A stretch of 64,000 nucleotides of DNA from Clostridia bacterium (GCA_017935675.1 JAGBHE010000008.1:1-64000); one strand, 5' to 3'; numbered from the stretch's first letter, positions 48,637 through 60,436 are shown. Numbers and translations are program-made. The notes: generated from the sequence alone by a model not told the origin.

Positions 48637-49869
48637 TTATTGCTTAAAATCAGCACTTTCCATAAGCTTTACATCGATATCAAACAACTCGCCGTCACGC
48701 ATGATAGTGAATTTAAGGGTATCACCGGGCTTCTTCTGGTCACGGATTTCATTAAGCTCGGTTGAGGTTTTAACAGGCTTGCCGTCTACCTTTGAAATCA
48801 TGTCGCCTTCCTTAAGTCCCGCTTCTGCAGCTCCCGTACCGTCAGATACTCCGGAAATAAACAAACCGTATCTCGTTTCGGCAACGGTTATACCTACAAG
48901 AGGACGTCCCTTTACATATCCCGCCGACATAAGGTCATCAATAATCGGCTTAACCTCGGAAATGGCAATTGCGAATCCAAGTCCCTCCACACCGGTCTGT
49001 GAAAGCTTAACCGAATTGATACCAATAACCTCACCGTATTGATTTATAAGAGCTCCTCCGGAATTGCCGTTATTTATAGCGGCGTCTGTCTGGATAAGAT
49101 TATATGTTCTGTTTTCTATAGTCATTGTACGGTTAACGGCACTTATGCACCCCTGCGTAACACTTCCGGCAAATTCCTGACCGAGAGGATTGCCTATAGC
49201 AACCGCAAGCTCTCCTACCTCAACTGCTGATGAATCTCCGAGTGTTGCAGCAGTAAGCTCCTTATCGGTCTCTATCTTAAGCACTGCAATATCAGTCTTT
49301 TCATCCTGACCTACAAGCGTTGCTGCAAACTCCTCGCCGGAATTAAGAATAACGCTTATTTCCGTAGCTCCGCTGATTACATGCTGGTTTGTTACAACAT
49401 ATCCGCTTGTTGTTATTATAATTCCCGAGCCGCTGCCCTGTTCAACAACATCGCTTCCGTCCTCGCCCTGATTATTATAGTAATAATATCTGCCGCTGAA
49501 CGGGTCATATACACGCTGAGGCTGAATCTTTGCCTTATTTATTACGCCTACGACGCTGGGGCCGACCTTCTTGGCTATTTCGGGAACAGTAAGAATCTGA
49601 CGTCCGTCGCTTGATACATTGGAAAGCTGCGTTACCTGAGCGTCACCTGATGAATCCGAAGAACCCGAAGACTGACTCCATATTATTTTATCATTTTGTG
49701 AATTCTTATTCATAATGTACATTCCGGAGCCTACAAGACCGCCCGTAAAAATACTTGCAACAAGTGCCGAGCTGAGACATGCCAGCCAGATTTTCGGTCT
49801 TTTATGTTTTTTCTCCTTACATTCATACAATACCATATCTGTTGATTCCGTATACGGATACTTTTTCAT
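48637..49869 (-). CDS. HtrA/DegP-like membrane-anchored serine protease
   Basis: This 410-residue protein has a cytoplasmic N-terminus, one transmembrane helix (about 29-52, IWLACLSSALVASIFTGGLV), a Ser/Gly-rich linker, then an S1C protease domain with the triad His in TNQHVISGA, Asp in KTDIAVLKI and Ser in GNSGGALIN. A PDZ domain ends it (RPLVGITV...GLKEGDMISKVDGK). It handles misfolded or secreted proteins outside the membrane. RBS GGAGGAAA is upstream of the ATG. Confidence 0.96.
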   Translation of the reverse strand: MKKYPYTESTDMVLYECKEKKHKRPKIWLACLSSALVASIFTGGLVGSGMYIMNKNSQNDKIIWSQSSGSSDSSGDAQVTQLSNVSSDGRQILTVPEIAKKVGPSVVGVINKAKIQPQRVYDPFSGRYYYYNNQGEDGSDVVEQGSGSGIIITTSGYVVTNQHVISGATEISVILNSGEEFAATLVGQDEKTDIAVLKIETDKELTAATLGDSSAVEVGELAVAIGNPLGQEFAGSVTQGCISAVNRTMTIENRTYNLIQTDAAINNGNSGGALINQYGEVIGINSVKLSQTGVEGLGFAIAISEVKPIIDDLMSAGYVKGRPLVGITVAETRYGLFISGVSDGTGAAEAGLKEGDMISKVDGKPVKTSTELNEIRDQKKPGDTLKFTIMRDGELFDIDVKLMESADFKQ

Positions 49870-50020
49870 GACCGTTTCCTCCTTAATATTTACAACTTAA
49901 GTCTGTTATCGTACTGCCCTCACAGGCTCATAATTTATTTAATGAGTATATCTTACAATACTATTTTTACATGCGTATGAATAAAAAGTAAACATCTAAG
50001 GCAAGTTTTGTGAACAAAAT

Positions 50021-51349
50021 CTAAACAAATTCCGCCAAATTTTTAACACCTGAAATATATTTCTTAAATGCGTTTCCCCGCTCCTCAAAATTTTTAAAAA
50101 AGCCGTAGCTTGCCGCCGCAGGCGAAAGCACACACGCCTCGCCGGAGCAGGTTTTTTCTTTTGCAAGCCTTGCCGCCTCCGCAAGCCCGTCCGTCATGTA
50201 AAGCTCACCTGTAAACTTGCCGGCAAGCGCGTCATAAATCGCCTTTCCCGTATCCGGCATAAGTATAGCCCTCTTTATCGGATGCTCCAAAAGGTAATCG
50301 ATAAGCGGCTTCTGTGAAACGCCTCTGTCCATACCTCCCAAAATAAGGGTTTGTGCGTTTTTAATGCTTTTCAGTGCCTGAACGGCAGTTTCGGGTATGG
50401 TCGAAATTGAATCGTCAAAATATTTCACGCCGTCAATTTCAGCAAAAAATTCAAGCCTGTGTGAAAGTGCCTTAAAGCTTCTGAGCGCCGCAAGGAAATC
50501 CGCTCCGCCGATTCCGAGCCTTGAGCATACGGCATATGCCGCAGATATATTGTACATGCTGTGAACGCCGAACAAGGCATCAGTATACCGGGAAAACTCT
50601 ATTCTGCCGTCATTAAATACTGCGCCGCTTCCGTCCGCACGGCAATCTGCTCCGTCGTCCGATAAGGTCACGGTGAAAATTTCCGCAGGGCAGCATACCG
50701 GTCTTACATCACTTCCGCAAACAAGGAAATCATTCTTTTTCATATTTTTATATATGTTTTCCTTTGCTGCCCGGTATTTTTCAAAGCTTCCGTAATGGTC
50801 CAGATGCTCCGGATAAATATTAAGCAAAACGCCGATATGAGGTGATTCGAAAGAATATTCCAGCTGATGGCACGAAAGCTCATATACTATCATATTGTCA
50901 CTGCCGATTTTTTCCGCCGCATCAAATGCCGGAATACCTATGTTCCCCATTAAAACAGGATTTTTTCCGCAGCATTCAAGAACATGATATATAAGCGTCG
51001 TGGTTGTACTTTTCCCCTTTGTACCTGTTATTCCGATAATGCGGTCACGGCAGCAGCCGAGCATTACATCGGTTTGCGAAATTATTTTTTCTCTTTCCGC
51101 AAAATCACCAAGCACAACACCGGGGCTTTTAAAAACAATGTCATAGTTTTCCGCCGCCTTCATATAGTCGGCGTCTGAAAAAACCCGCTCAGGTATATCG
51201 GACGCACCCTTTTCATCCGCAACCGCAATTTCAGCAAAGCCTCCGGCTTCCTTAAGCAGCCTGTACGTGGAGCGTCCCTCACGTCCGAATCCGAGAATAA
51301 GAACCTTTTTCCCGGAAACAAGCCCTTTCACATATTCCTTAAGCATCAT
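50021..51349 (-). CDS. murD: MurD-family UDP-N-acetylmuramoyl-L-alanine:glutamate ligase
   Basis: This 442-residue Mur ligase has an N-terminal UDP-binding fold (KKVLILGFGREGRSTYRLLK), the ATP P-loop GITGTKGKSTTT (106-117), YELSCHQLEYS, NIYPEHLDHYGS with the Mg/carbamyl region, and a C-terminal domain with LGGMDRG and LSPAAASYGFFKNFEERG. It adds glutamate to UDP-MurNAc-L-Ala. The neighbouring MurL-type gene overlaps it by 4 bp, which suggests it may be a MurD2 that adds L-Glu rather than D-Glu. Confidence 0.92.
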   Translation of the reverse strand: MMLKEYVKGLVSGKKVLILGFGREGRSTYRLLKEAGGFAEIAVADEKGASDIPERVFSDADYMKAAENYDIVFKSPGVVLGDFAEREKIISQTDVMLGCCRDRIIGITGTKGKSTTTTLIYHVLECCGKNPVLMGNIGIPAFDAAEKIGSDNMIVYELSCHQLEYSFESPHIGVLLNIYPEHLDHYGSFEKYRAAKENIYKNMKKNDFLVCGSDVRPVCCPAEIFTVTLSDDGADCRADGSGAVFNDGRIEFSRYTDALFGVHSMYNISAAYAVCSRLGIGGADFLAALRSFKALSHRLEFFAEIDGVKYFDDSISTIPETAVQALKSIKNAQTLILGGMDRGVSQKPLIDYLLEHPIKRAILMPDTGKAIYDALAGKFTGELYMTDGLAEAARLAKEKTCSGEACVLSPAAASYGFFKNFEERGNAFKKYISGVKNLAEFV

Positions 51350-52695
51350 TTATCCGCCCCCGTCAGCGCGCTGCGCAGTATTTGTTCAAATTCCGGTTCA
51401 AGAAGATTTTCTTCATTGTAATAATCCTCATATGGATTTTTCATGGCAGAATACTTCCTGTACAGCTCGGTATTTTTATAATAATCAAAAAGAAACGGCA
51501 GTTCGTCATTGCCGAAGCCTTTTATCGCTTCACAAACAGCAAAATTTATTTCATTCCGGCTTCCCACACATTCAAATGGCTTCTCCGGCAAAAGTCCCGT
51601 AAGCTTTTTAAAATCCTCAAGCATCGCCTTGTCATCAGTCATATCACGGCCAAAAATTCCGATAAGCCTTTCATGCGATATGTGAGGTGACATTATAAGG
51701 AAAACAAAAAGACATTTCGGGCATCTGCCGCACCAGCTGTCTGTTTTGCTTCCTGCATTGCAGCTTCGGAATACATCATGATACGCGGTAAATTCCGAAA
51801 AAAGCCCTGCAATCTGATATTCGCTCAAGGGTCTTAAAAAGCTGAAATATCTTATTCCGCTGCCTATATATTCTTTTTCATAATTGACAAAATCATTCTC
51901 AAATTCAAAGCTTTTTGAATACTGATGATTTACGCTGCTTCCGCTGACAGTAGCTTCATTGGCACTGGATTCATTTGAAAGCGCCACATAACGCAGTCCT
52001 GCAATACTTGCGGAAATCAGTGACGAAAAGGCAACAATAGCGGAAAAGGGCGTATGCCCGTTAAGAAAGCCCTGTGCGTTAAGCTCAAGCATACGCTTGT
52101 CAAGTGTACGTTTTACCCTGTACGCATCAAGTCCGGCCGTTTTCACGGTTGCTTCGGTAGCGCCCCGCGAATTTATGACATATGCCACCCGTCTGCCGCC
52201 GTACTTCGATAGCAGCTCAATAGTCACTGCGGAATCCTTGCCGCCTCCGACAGGGATAAGAACACCGCCGCTGCAGCCGGCATCGGATTCACAGCTTTTT
52301 TCAGCGCCCTCGGAAATAAGCTTCATAAAGGAATCGGAATCCGCGTTTATGGAATTCACATAAAAAAATTCTCCAAGCCCGTTAAAATAAAGCTTTTTCC
52401 ACCATGCGGCCTGCCGGACGTCAAGCCCTCCGCACAAAATCCGGACTCTCGGCGGACAAGCTATTTTCCAATAGCTTATAAGCTCTGCCATACCAAGATT
52501 GAAAACCATATTGTCCAGAAGGAACTTATCTGTTTTCTCCGCATTCCCCGGAAAAATCCAGTACGGATCAAACTCTGAAAGCCCCGGGATTTCAAAGTGA
52601 TATATAACTTTTGTTTCATTCTTGCTTTTTTCTATATCATAGCCTCTGTACACAAACTCAGGATATTTTCCCCTTAGCTCCGGATACTTCTCCAT
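51346..52695 (-). CDS. murL: MurL-type UDP-MurNAc-L-Ala-L-Glu epimerase (PP-loop family)
   Basis: This 449-residue protein has a PP-loop ATP-binding motif GGGKDS (150-155), ALSNESSAN (238-246), VNHQYSKS (255-262) and a C-GRCPKC cluster (322-328). These match the family of MurL, described in Xanthomonas as the ATP-dependent epimerase that turns the terminal L-Glu of UDP-MurNAc-L-Ala-L-Glu into D-Glu after MurD2 has added it. The 4-bp overlap with a murD gene supports this. The alternative is another PP-loop enzyme of unknown role. If right, D-Glu is made on the precursor rather than by MurI. Confidence 0.78.
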   Translation of the reverse strand: MEKYPELRGKYPEFVYRGYDIEKSKNETKVIYHFEIPGLSEFDPYWIFPGNAEKTDKFLLDNMVFNLGMAELISYWKIACPPRVRILCGGLDVRQAAWWKKLYFNGLGEFFYVNSINADSDSFMKLISEGAEKSCESDAGCSGGVLIPVGGGKDSAVTIELLSKYGGRRVAYVINSRGATEATVKTAGLDAYRVKRTLDKRMLELNAQGFLNGHTPFSAIVAFSSLISASIAGLRYVALSNESSANEATVSGSSVNHQYSKSFEFENDFVNYEKEYIGSGIRYFSFLRPLSEYQIAGLFSEFTAYHDVFRSCNAGSKTDSWCGRCPKCLFVFLIMSPHISHERLIGIFGRDMTDDKAMLEDFKKLTGLLPEKPFECVGSRNEINFAVCEAIKGFGNDELPFLFDYYKNTELYRKYSAMKNPYEDYYNEENLLEPEFEQILRSALTGADK

Positions 52696-52858
52696 ATCAG
52701 CTGCCTCACATTCCTTTTACTTATTTTCACCAACGCATAAAGCATCATCGTCTACGTAATATTATACGATATTTCACATAAAATGTCAACAAAAAAAGAG
52801 ATTATTATCACGGTTTTTGAGTAAGTAAACAAATTGCTGACAAAACACCCGCTTTCAG

Positions 52859-52885
52859 AACACAAGGGGACGGTTCTCTTGTGTT
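52859..52885. repeat. REP-like palindromic word
   Basis: AACACAAG-GGGACGGTTCT-CTTGTGTT: an 8-bp stem around the GGGACGGTTC core also seen, in part and inverted, at 23885-23914. It lies alone between murL and the SLH gene with no transposase near. Confidence 0.55.
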
Positions 52886-52909
52886 GAATGCTGCTTAAAA
52901 TAACAAGGA

Positions 52910-52958
52910 AAATCCCTTAAAAACAGCCGGATTGCTGCTGTTTTTAAGGGATTTTTTT
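52910..52958 (-). terminator. Terminator after the SLH protein gene
   Basis: AAATCCCTTAAAAACAGC pairs perfectly with GCTGTTTTTAAGGGATTT (18 bp). T-rich on both sides, it can work in both directions. Confidence 0.88.
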
Positions 52959-52974
52959 ACAACCTTTTTTCGAA

Positions 52975-54009
52975 TTAATAAACACTTCCGAGCCTATAAA
53001 GCCTGTTTATTCCGGCAACAGCCTGTTCGGTTGTCAGAAGCTGAGAAGGATTAAACATGCCGTCGGTACCTGTCATAATTTTATTTGCACCGACAAAATT
53101 TACTGCGTCCGCGGCCCATTTGGAAACGCTTGCCAAATCAGCAAAATCAACCAAATTATACACGCCCTGCAGCTTTAAAAGCTCTGCGGTTTTCTTAATA
53201 ATAACTGCTGCTTCCTCTCGTGTAAGCGCATCACCCGGCGCAAAAAGCTCATCGGATTTACCGTTTACTATTCCGAGAGCATGGAGCATATTTATGCTGC
53301 TGTCACAGTTTTGCGTATCGGTAAAATAATTGGTCAGATATGCAGTCCCGCTTTCACGGAAATAATCCTCAAGCTTTGCATAATTCATATTAACCGCAAT
53401 CAAATTTGCAATCATCACGCAAAATGCCTCTCTTGATATCGAACGACCGAACCATTCCATTGTCCCATACGGAAGCAATGAATTTGATGCGCTGTACAAA
53501 ACCTCGGTAACAGCCCATTTTTCGGAGGGAAACTCAAGAAAATCCATACTTTCGTTTATAGTAAACTGAGAATGTCCGTATTTTTCAGGCGAAGACATAA
53601 AGCTTACATACAATTCTCCAATAATATCGTTATCCTCAGAGGCCGTGTAGCAAAGATAATTATCCTGTCCGAATTTTCCAACCTGTACTCCGGAGTTAAG
53701 AAAATACGTTCTTTCTCCGTTTGTGGTCTGTAATACTATGCACACTCCGGAAAACGGATTTTTAACAATTCTTCGCTCTAAAGTCATACCGCCCGCAAGC
53801 GATATAAATTTATTAATCTGTTCGCCGGAAAGCTTCATGGCCTGCGCCTTCTCAAGGCTCATCATATATCCGCCGGTCACCGTACCGGCATCATAAATCT
53901 CCATAGCCTCAAGCATCGTAAGGTTTTTCTCCGGAATAAATTCAGCCCCGGCAGAAGCTGACGAAAGGAGAATAAATGATAAAGCGGTGCAAATCAATTT
54001 TTTCAGCAT
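52975..54009 (-). CDS. Secreted SLH-domain protein
   Basis: This 344-residue protein has a signal peptide (MLKKLICTALSFILLSSASAG). The middle is unassigned. Two S-layer homology motifs lie in the C-terminal half: ALGIVNGKSDELFAPGDALT with REEAAVIIKKTAEL, and NKIMTGTDGMFNPSQLLTTE. These bind pyruvylated wall polymer. The start at 54009 is preferred over in-frame codons inside the upstream gene. It follows the stalk protein by 11 bp and is likely co-transcribed. Confidence 0.86.
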   Translation of the reverse strand: MLKKLICTALSFILLSSASAGAEFIPEKNLTMLEAMEIYDAGTVTGGYMMSLEKAQAMKLSGEQINKFISLAGGMTLERRIVKNPFSGVCIVLQTTNGERTYFLNSGVQVGKFGQDNYLCYTASEDNDIIGELYVSFMSSPEKYGHSQFTINESMDFLEFPSEKWAVTEVLYSASNSLLPYGTMEWFGRSISREAFCVMIANLIAVNMNYAKLEDYFRESGTAYLTNYFTDTQNCDSSINMLHALGIVNGKSDELFAPGDALTREEAAVIIKKTAELLKLQGVYNLVDFADLASVSKWAADAVNFVGANKIMTGTDGMFNPSQLLTTEQAVAGINRLYRLGSVY

Positions 54010-54020
54010 AGAATCAACCC

Positions 54021-55229
54021 CTATACAGTATACGGCCATAGAACGGCAGTAGTGCCGCCGGGAAGCTCAATGAAAAATTCAAAATTTGACGGATCCTTTT
54101 CGTCTACGTAATAGTCAAGCAGCTTAAATCCGGGTATATCGTTTGAATATATCAGCTCATTGTCCTGAACACTGCCTGCGTACTCTCCCTTTTTGTACAA
54201 AGTAACCTCTTTAAACGAATACGGGTGATTGTCATTATATTCACGCAAATAGTTTCTTCCGACAGAGATTTCCGGCTTCCAGAGGTATCTGCAAATATCC
54301 GAACCCTCAAGGGAATAAACACCCGTGCATATCATATTGTCAAGGAAACACAATCCGTCAACATCGGAGATAATATTTTCCTCGCCGTCCAGGAACAGAT
54401 TTTCATTGAAATATATCATTCCGTCATCACTGTTATTCGCTTTCATCTGAAAAACATCAACACCGTTATATCTGTAAACCCCTGCACATTTCCCGTCTTC
54501 ACTGTTGTAGAACACAAAGATTTCCTTATATGAATCTCCGGAAATAACATCCTCAACAGCCACCGCATACGGCTCCTTTGACGCGTCAAGCGCAGAATTA
54601 AAGCTCGTTCCTCCTATCCAAAGAGCCGGAACATTCTTTGTTCCGTCCTCAAGAGTTCTTAACGGAACGAATGCCAGTGTATCCGTTTCTCCGTTTCCGT
54701 CAAGGTCAAAATACGGTATATCGTTCAAATCAGCGGATACGTAAAAGCCTGCGTCCTGAACTGTCATAAAGCCTGTTTTCCACTGTGAATTGGCCCTGTA
54801 TGCCTTTCCGGTGGTTGAAATAAGCACTGAATTTCTCGTTCCGTTCCATGTCACTCCGAAATCCATAGCCTCCGAAATAGCACGCACAGGTATTGCCAGC
54901 CTGTCGCTTATGAGCGATGCCGGAACATCAAGGGCAACGGGCTTTCCGTTTTTAACAAGATACGGCTGATCGATACTGATTGAAACCTCATATCCGTCTT
55001 TTGAAAGAGTTGCGGTTCTTGTTTCGTCATTCCACTCCACAGAAGCTCCTGCCTTTTCAAATACAGCACGTACAGGCACCATTGTTCTTCCGTTTACAAG
55101 AGACGGAGACTGATCAAATGTAACCTCTTTATTATCTACAAACACCTTTATCCCGTTGTCTGCCAAAGCGGAAGCTGAGGTCAGAACCGCTATCATACCC
55201 GCTGCCATAATAATTCTTTTAAGTTTCAT
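54021..55229 (-). CDS. Secreted stalk-domain (copper-amine-oxidase N-like) protein
   Basis: This 402-residue protein has a signal peptide (about 1-23) and two stalk repeats: VFVDNKEVTF...NGRTMVPVRAVFEKAGA and VALDVPASLISDRLAIPVRA with ISEAMDFGVTWNG. A C-terminal region has an FG-GAP-like FDLDGNGETDTLAF segment, suggesting a propeller-like fold. It is probably surface-exposed and forms a unit with the SLH protein. Ligand unknown. Confidence 0.82.
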   Translation of the reverse strand: MKLKRIIMAAGMIAVLTSASALADNGIKVFVDNKEVTFDQSPSLVNGRTMVPVRAVFEKAGASVEWNDETRTATLSKDGYEVSISIDQPYLVKNGKPVALDVPASLISDRLAIPVRAISEAMDFGVTWNGTRNSVLISTTGKAYRANSQWKTGFMTVQDAGFYVSADLNDIPYFDLDGNGETDTLAFVPLRTLEDGTKNVPALWIGGTSFNSALDASKEPYAVAVEDVISGDSYKEIFVFYNSEDGKCAGVYRYNGVDVFQMKANNSDDGMIYFNENLFLDGEENIISDVDGLCFLDNMICTGVYSLEGSDICRYLWKPEISVGRNYLREYNDNHPYSFKEVTLYKKGEYAGSVQDNELIYSNDIPGFKLLDYYVDEKDPSNFEFFIELPGGTTAVLWPYTV

Positions 55230-55262
55230 AACAATTTAACCTTCCTTAATAAATTTACATGT

Positions 55263-57668
55263 TTATTCACCGACAGCTCCTGTTTGTCCGTCGCCGCCGC
55301 CCGGTTCGGGAACTGCAGTCTGCTGCGGCGTATCTGCCTTCTGAGGCACCTCCGGCGCCTCAGTTACTGCCGGAGCGTTGATTCCCGGAGACGGCACCGT
55401 ATCCCCGTCAATCTCAGCCGGCTTTGTCGGGGTTTTTGTTTTCTTTGGTTTTTCCGAAGCTGTTTCTGTTTCTGACGTTTCATCGGGAGCAGCGGTAGCC
55501 CTTGATTTTGACTTGTGTCCGCTGCAGGTTTTCTTCGGCTGCTTTCCGTTTACAAAATATGCCGTTATACTGTCGCAGCTTCTTTTTGCAAGATAACCCG
55601 TATCAGTGCAAATTTCCGTCTCAACTACATCTGCCGGCTTTGTAAGCTCCTTATCCTCTAGCCCTGAATGAACGCTTTCCATAACCTTTTTCCATACGGC
55701 TGTAGATGGATTTGAAGACGCTCCGATGGACTTCGGCTGATCATAACCGTACCATACAGCCCCCACGTAATGCGAGGTGAAGCCCACAAACCATTTATCA
55801 ATGTTATCATTGGTGGTTCCCGTTTTCCCGAAAGTTTCAAAGCCTGAAAGCTTAGCTGCACGCGCCGTACCGTAAGAATCATTTACCGGAGCTCTCAGAA
55901 GATCAGCCATTATATACGCAGTCGAAGCTTTCACCGCCTGAGTGGACGAGGACTGGTTTTCAAGAACAACATTGCCTGACGAATCGGTGACCTTTGTATA
56001 AGTATGAGGCTTGAAATACTTTCCGCCGTTTACAAAGACAGCGTAAGCAGCCGCCATTTCCTTGACCGTCACACCTGAAGTCAAACCTCCGAGAGCAAGT
56101 GAGCTGTAGTTTTTATCAGCAGACTGAAGCAGAGAAAGCTTAAAATTGTTTTCAAGGAATGAATAAGAACGGTTTATTCCTATCATGTCAAGAACCTTTA
56201 CCGCAGGAATATTTGAGGATCTCCCGACTGCTTCACGCACTATCATATCTCCCTTAAATCCGCTGTAAGAGTTTGACGGCTCCCAGTTGTCGCTTCCGAT
56301 TGTTATTTTTTCATCCTTCAGAATAACCGATGCGTCTATTTTCTCAAGATCAAGCGCCGGAGCGTAAACAGACAGAGGCTTTATAGCTGAGCCCGGCTGA
56401 CGCTTTGCCTGCGTTGCGCGGTTGAAGCCGCGGATGTCGGTCTTTTGCCCGATACCGCCCACAAGCCCTTTTATTTCACCTGTATAAGGGTCAACGATCA
56501 CCATTGCCGCCTGAGCAGAGCCGCTCGGAAAATTGGATTTATTTTCAAATACCTTTTCAATCTTTTCCTGAATCTCCGGATCGATTGTGGCATGAATTCT
56601 GAGACCTCCGTTTGTCAGCTGCTGCTGGGCAAACTCTTTGGAATAGCCCTTAACAGTCTGCAAATCGGAAATTACGTCATTTACAACCTGATCTACAAAA
56701 TACGAGGACACATCCCCGCCGGAGCTGCTTTTTTTCTCAACAACTTTAAGAGAGCTTGCAACTGCCGAATCATGCTCCTCCTGAGAAATCATCCCAAGCT
56801 CAAGCATTTTTCCGAGAACCCTGTTCCTTTTCTCAATGGTGTTTTCGGGATTTACATACGGATCGAATTTTCCCGGCAGCTGCGTTATTCCCACAATCGC
56901 CGCCGCTTCGGCAATACTGACCTCAGAGGCCGACTTCCTGAAATAAGTATTTGACGCAGCCTCAACGCCATAGCAGTTATTTGCAAAAAAAGCTATATTA
57001 AGATACATGGTAAGTATCTCATCTTTATCAAGCTGCTTTTCGAGAGCAATGGCACGCATCATTTCCTTAATTTTACGCGTTGCCTTTTTATCAGCCTCCT
57101 TAGTTATGTTTTTAATAACCTGCTGAGTGATTGTACTTCCGCCGTAAGAGGAATCCCCGACTCCAAGCTTGCTCAGAACGTATTTTACGGTTGCCCCGAA
57201 GGTTCTCTTAATGTCAACTCCATGATGCTTGTAAAACCTCTGATCCTCAATTGCAACAGCTGCATTTTTAAGATTCGGACTGATGTCTGAGCTTGACACC
57301 CATTTTTTGTTCATAATTGACTTTATCTGCTCAAGCTCAGCCTCATTTCCGGAGCTGTCGGTATACATGATGTAAGACGAATGGTTAAGGGCAAGCTCGC
57401 TGATGTTCATGTCGCTTATTTCGGTTGATACTGCCGTATACATTCCGATGCCTACACCCGTCCCGACAATTACGCATATAATTGCCGCCGCAATACACAC
57501 AATTCCTATATTTCTTAAAACAAGATTTCTTTTTTCCTTTCTTGCCTTCTTTTTGAGTCTTTTTTCAAGACGGGACGAGCTTTTCCTCTGCCCGGCACGC
57601 TGCCTGTGCAGCTCCTCGCTGCCCGCTTTATAATCATATTTTCTTTCATCGTCACCACGATTATCCAA
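55263..57668 (-). CDS. Class A penicillin-binding protein (PBP1A)
   Basis: This 801-residue bifunctional murein synthase has a basic cytoplasmic N-terminus, a transmembrane helix (about 50-75), and a glycosyltransferase GT51 domain with EDQRFYKHHGVD and GGSTITQQVIKN. The transpeptidase domain has GRSSNIPAVK (Ser/Lys), and GKTGTTND as the KTG box. A Thr/Pro/Lys-rich tail with TKPAEIDG ends it. The start is TTG at 57668 behind GGAGG. It polymerises and cross-links peptidoglycan. Confidence 0.97.
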   Translation of the reverse strand: MDNRGDDERKYDYKAGSEELHRQRAGQRKSSSRLEKRLKKKARKEKRNLVLRNIGIVCIAAAIICVIVGTGVGIGMYTAVSTEISDMNISELALNHSSYIMYTDSSGNEAELEQIKSIMNKKWVSSSDISPNLKNAAVAIEDQRFYKHHGVDIKRTFGATVKYVLSKLGVGDSSYGGSTITQQVIKNITKEADKKATRKIKEMMRAIALEKQLDKDEILTMYLNIAFFANNCYGVEAASNTYFRKSASEVSIAEAAAIVGITQLPGKFDPYVNPENTIEKRNRVLGKMLELGMISQEEHDSAVASSLKVVEKKSSSGGDVSSYFVDQVVNDVISDLQTVKGYSKEFAQQQLTNGGLRIHATIDPEIQEKIEKVFENKSNFPSGSAQAAMVIVDPYTGEIKGLVGGIGQKTDIRGFNRATQAKRQPGSAIKPLSVYAPALDLEKIDASVILKDEKITIGSDNWEPSNSYSGFKGDMIVREAVGRSSNIPAVKVLDMIGINRSYSFLENNFKLSLLQSADKNYSSLALGGLTSGVTVKEMAAAYAVFVNGGKYFKPHTYTKVTDSSGNVVLENQSSSTQAVKASTAYIMADLLRAPVNDSYGTARAAKLSGFETFGKTGTTNDNIDKWFVGFTSHYVGAVWYGYDQPKSIGASSNPSTAVWKKVMESVHSGLEDKELTKPADVVETEICTDTGYLAKRSCDSITAYFVNGKQPKKTCSGHKSKSRATAAPDETSETETASEKPKKTKTPTKPAEIDGDTVPSPGINAPAVTEAPEVPQKADTPQQTAVPEPGGGDGQTGAVGE

Positions 57669-57758
57669 TACATTTACCCTCCTGTCATCTGAGAAGCTTT
57701 TTCAGGCACTGCCGCATTTTTTTTGCGGCAACCTTCACGGATAAATACACCTGTTTAT

Positions 57759-57787
57759 ATTATATAAGATAATAATCTTTTTTTCAA
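57759..57787 (-). promoter_or_regulatory. Promoter of the PBP1A gene
   Basis: TTGAAA (57787-57782), 17-bp spacer, TATAAT (57764-57759), about 90 bp before the TTG start. Confidence 0.65.
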
Positions 57788-57898
57788 GTCTTTTTTTAAA
57801 AATTTAATAATTTATGCATATTTATCAGCGATATGGAAAAAAATACAACTATATTACTGAATAAAAACAATAATTATAAGAAAAAGGCGGTGTAATTT

Positions 57899-58261
57899 AT
57901 GAAAAGTAAATATATAGCGGCGGCCGTGTGCGCAGGCGTTCTTATTCTGACGATATCCATATGGGTGGGATTTTTATCGGTACGAAACGACAATGACCTG
58001 CCGGCGCCTGTTCAGACCGCCGAACCGGCAGTAACCCCTGCCGCTTTGCAGACCGAAGCCGTAATCGTCGAGGAAACGCCTGTTTATACAATAATTCTGT
58101 CCGGCTCAACCCTCACCATGCTGTCAGACGAAAAAAAAATAAAGGAAGCTCTGATTGCTCCCGATGTTTTTCCCTCTGCCGACATTGAGGCACTCAGTGC
58201 CGGAATAACATATTCATCATATGAGGAAGCCCTGATGGACTGGGAAAGTTTATCGGGTTAA
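57899..58261 (+). CDS. Small exported protein of unknown function
   Basis: This 120-residue protein has an N-terminal signal anchor (YIAAAVCAGVLILTISIWVGF), a Pro/Ala/Thr-rich linker with APVQTAEPAVTPAA, and a short C-terminal domain (VYTIILSGSTLTMLSDEKKI). RBS AAGGCGGTG precedes the ATG. No family is recognised; the C-terminal part is somewhat like the BofC N-terminal or anti-sigma-type small folds, without firm support. It lies between PBP1A and groESL on the opposite strand to PBP1A. Confidence 0.7.
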   Translation: MKSKYIAAAVCAGVLILTISIWVGFLSVRNDNDLPAPVQTAEPAVTPAALQTEAVIVEETPVYTIILSGSTLTMLSDEKKIKEALIAPDVFPSADIEALSAGITYSSYEEALMDWESLSG

Positions 58262-58353
58262 TGAAAAATCGAGAAATTAAGCGATTAAAAAAGAAAAATA
58301 AAGAATTTAAAATATATTTTAATGAAACCGGCTTCCACTGTCCTATGCAGAAT

Positions 58354-58382
58354 TTGCCTATTTTGAAAAAAAAGTTCATAAT
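58354..58382 (+). promoter_or_regulatory. Promoter of groESL
   Basis: TTGCCT (58354-58359), 17-bp spacer, CATAAT (58377-58382), directly followed by the CIRCE operator. Confidence 0.65.
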
Positions 58383-58386
58383 AGCA

Positions 58387-58413
58387 TTAGCACTCAACAA
58401 GAGTGAGTGCTAA
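58387..58413 (+). promoter_or_regulatory. CIRCE operator (HrcA binding site)
   Basis: A perfect TTAGCACTC-N9-GAGTGCTAA, 30 bp before groES. It is the conserved site of the heat-shock repressor HrcA, placed at the start of transcription. Confidence 0.98.
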
Positions 58414-58728
<315 letters not shown>

Positions 58729-58750
58729 TATTTTAATTTCAGGAAGGTGA

Positions 58751-60379
<1,629 letters not shown>

Positions 60380-60392
60380 TTCATGAGACAAA

Positions 60393-60436
60393 AATCCCGT
60401 CAGATTCCCATAACCGGAATCTGACGGGATTTTTTA
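60393..60436 (+). terminator. Terminator of groESL, shared with converging gene
   Basis: AATCCCGTCAGATTCC (60393-60408) pairs perfectly with GGAATCTGACGGGATT (60416-60431), followed by TTTTT. Confidence 0.93.
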
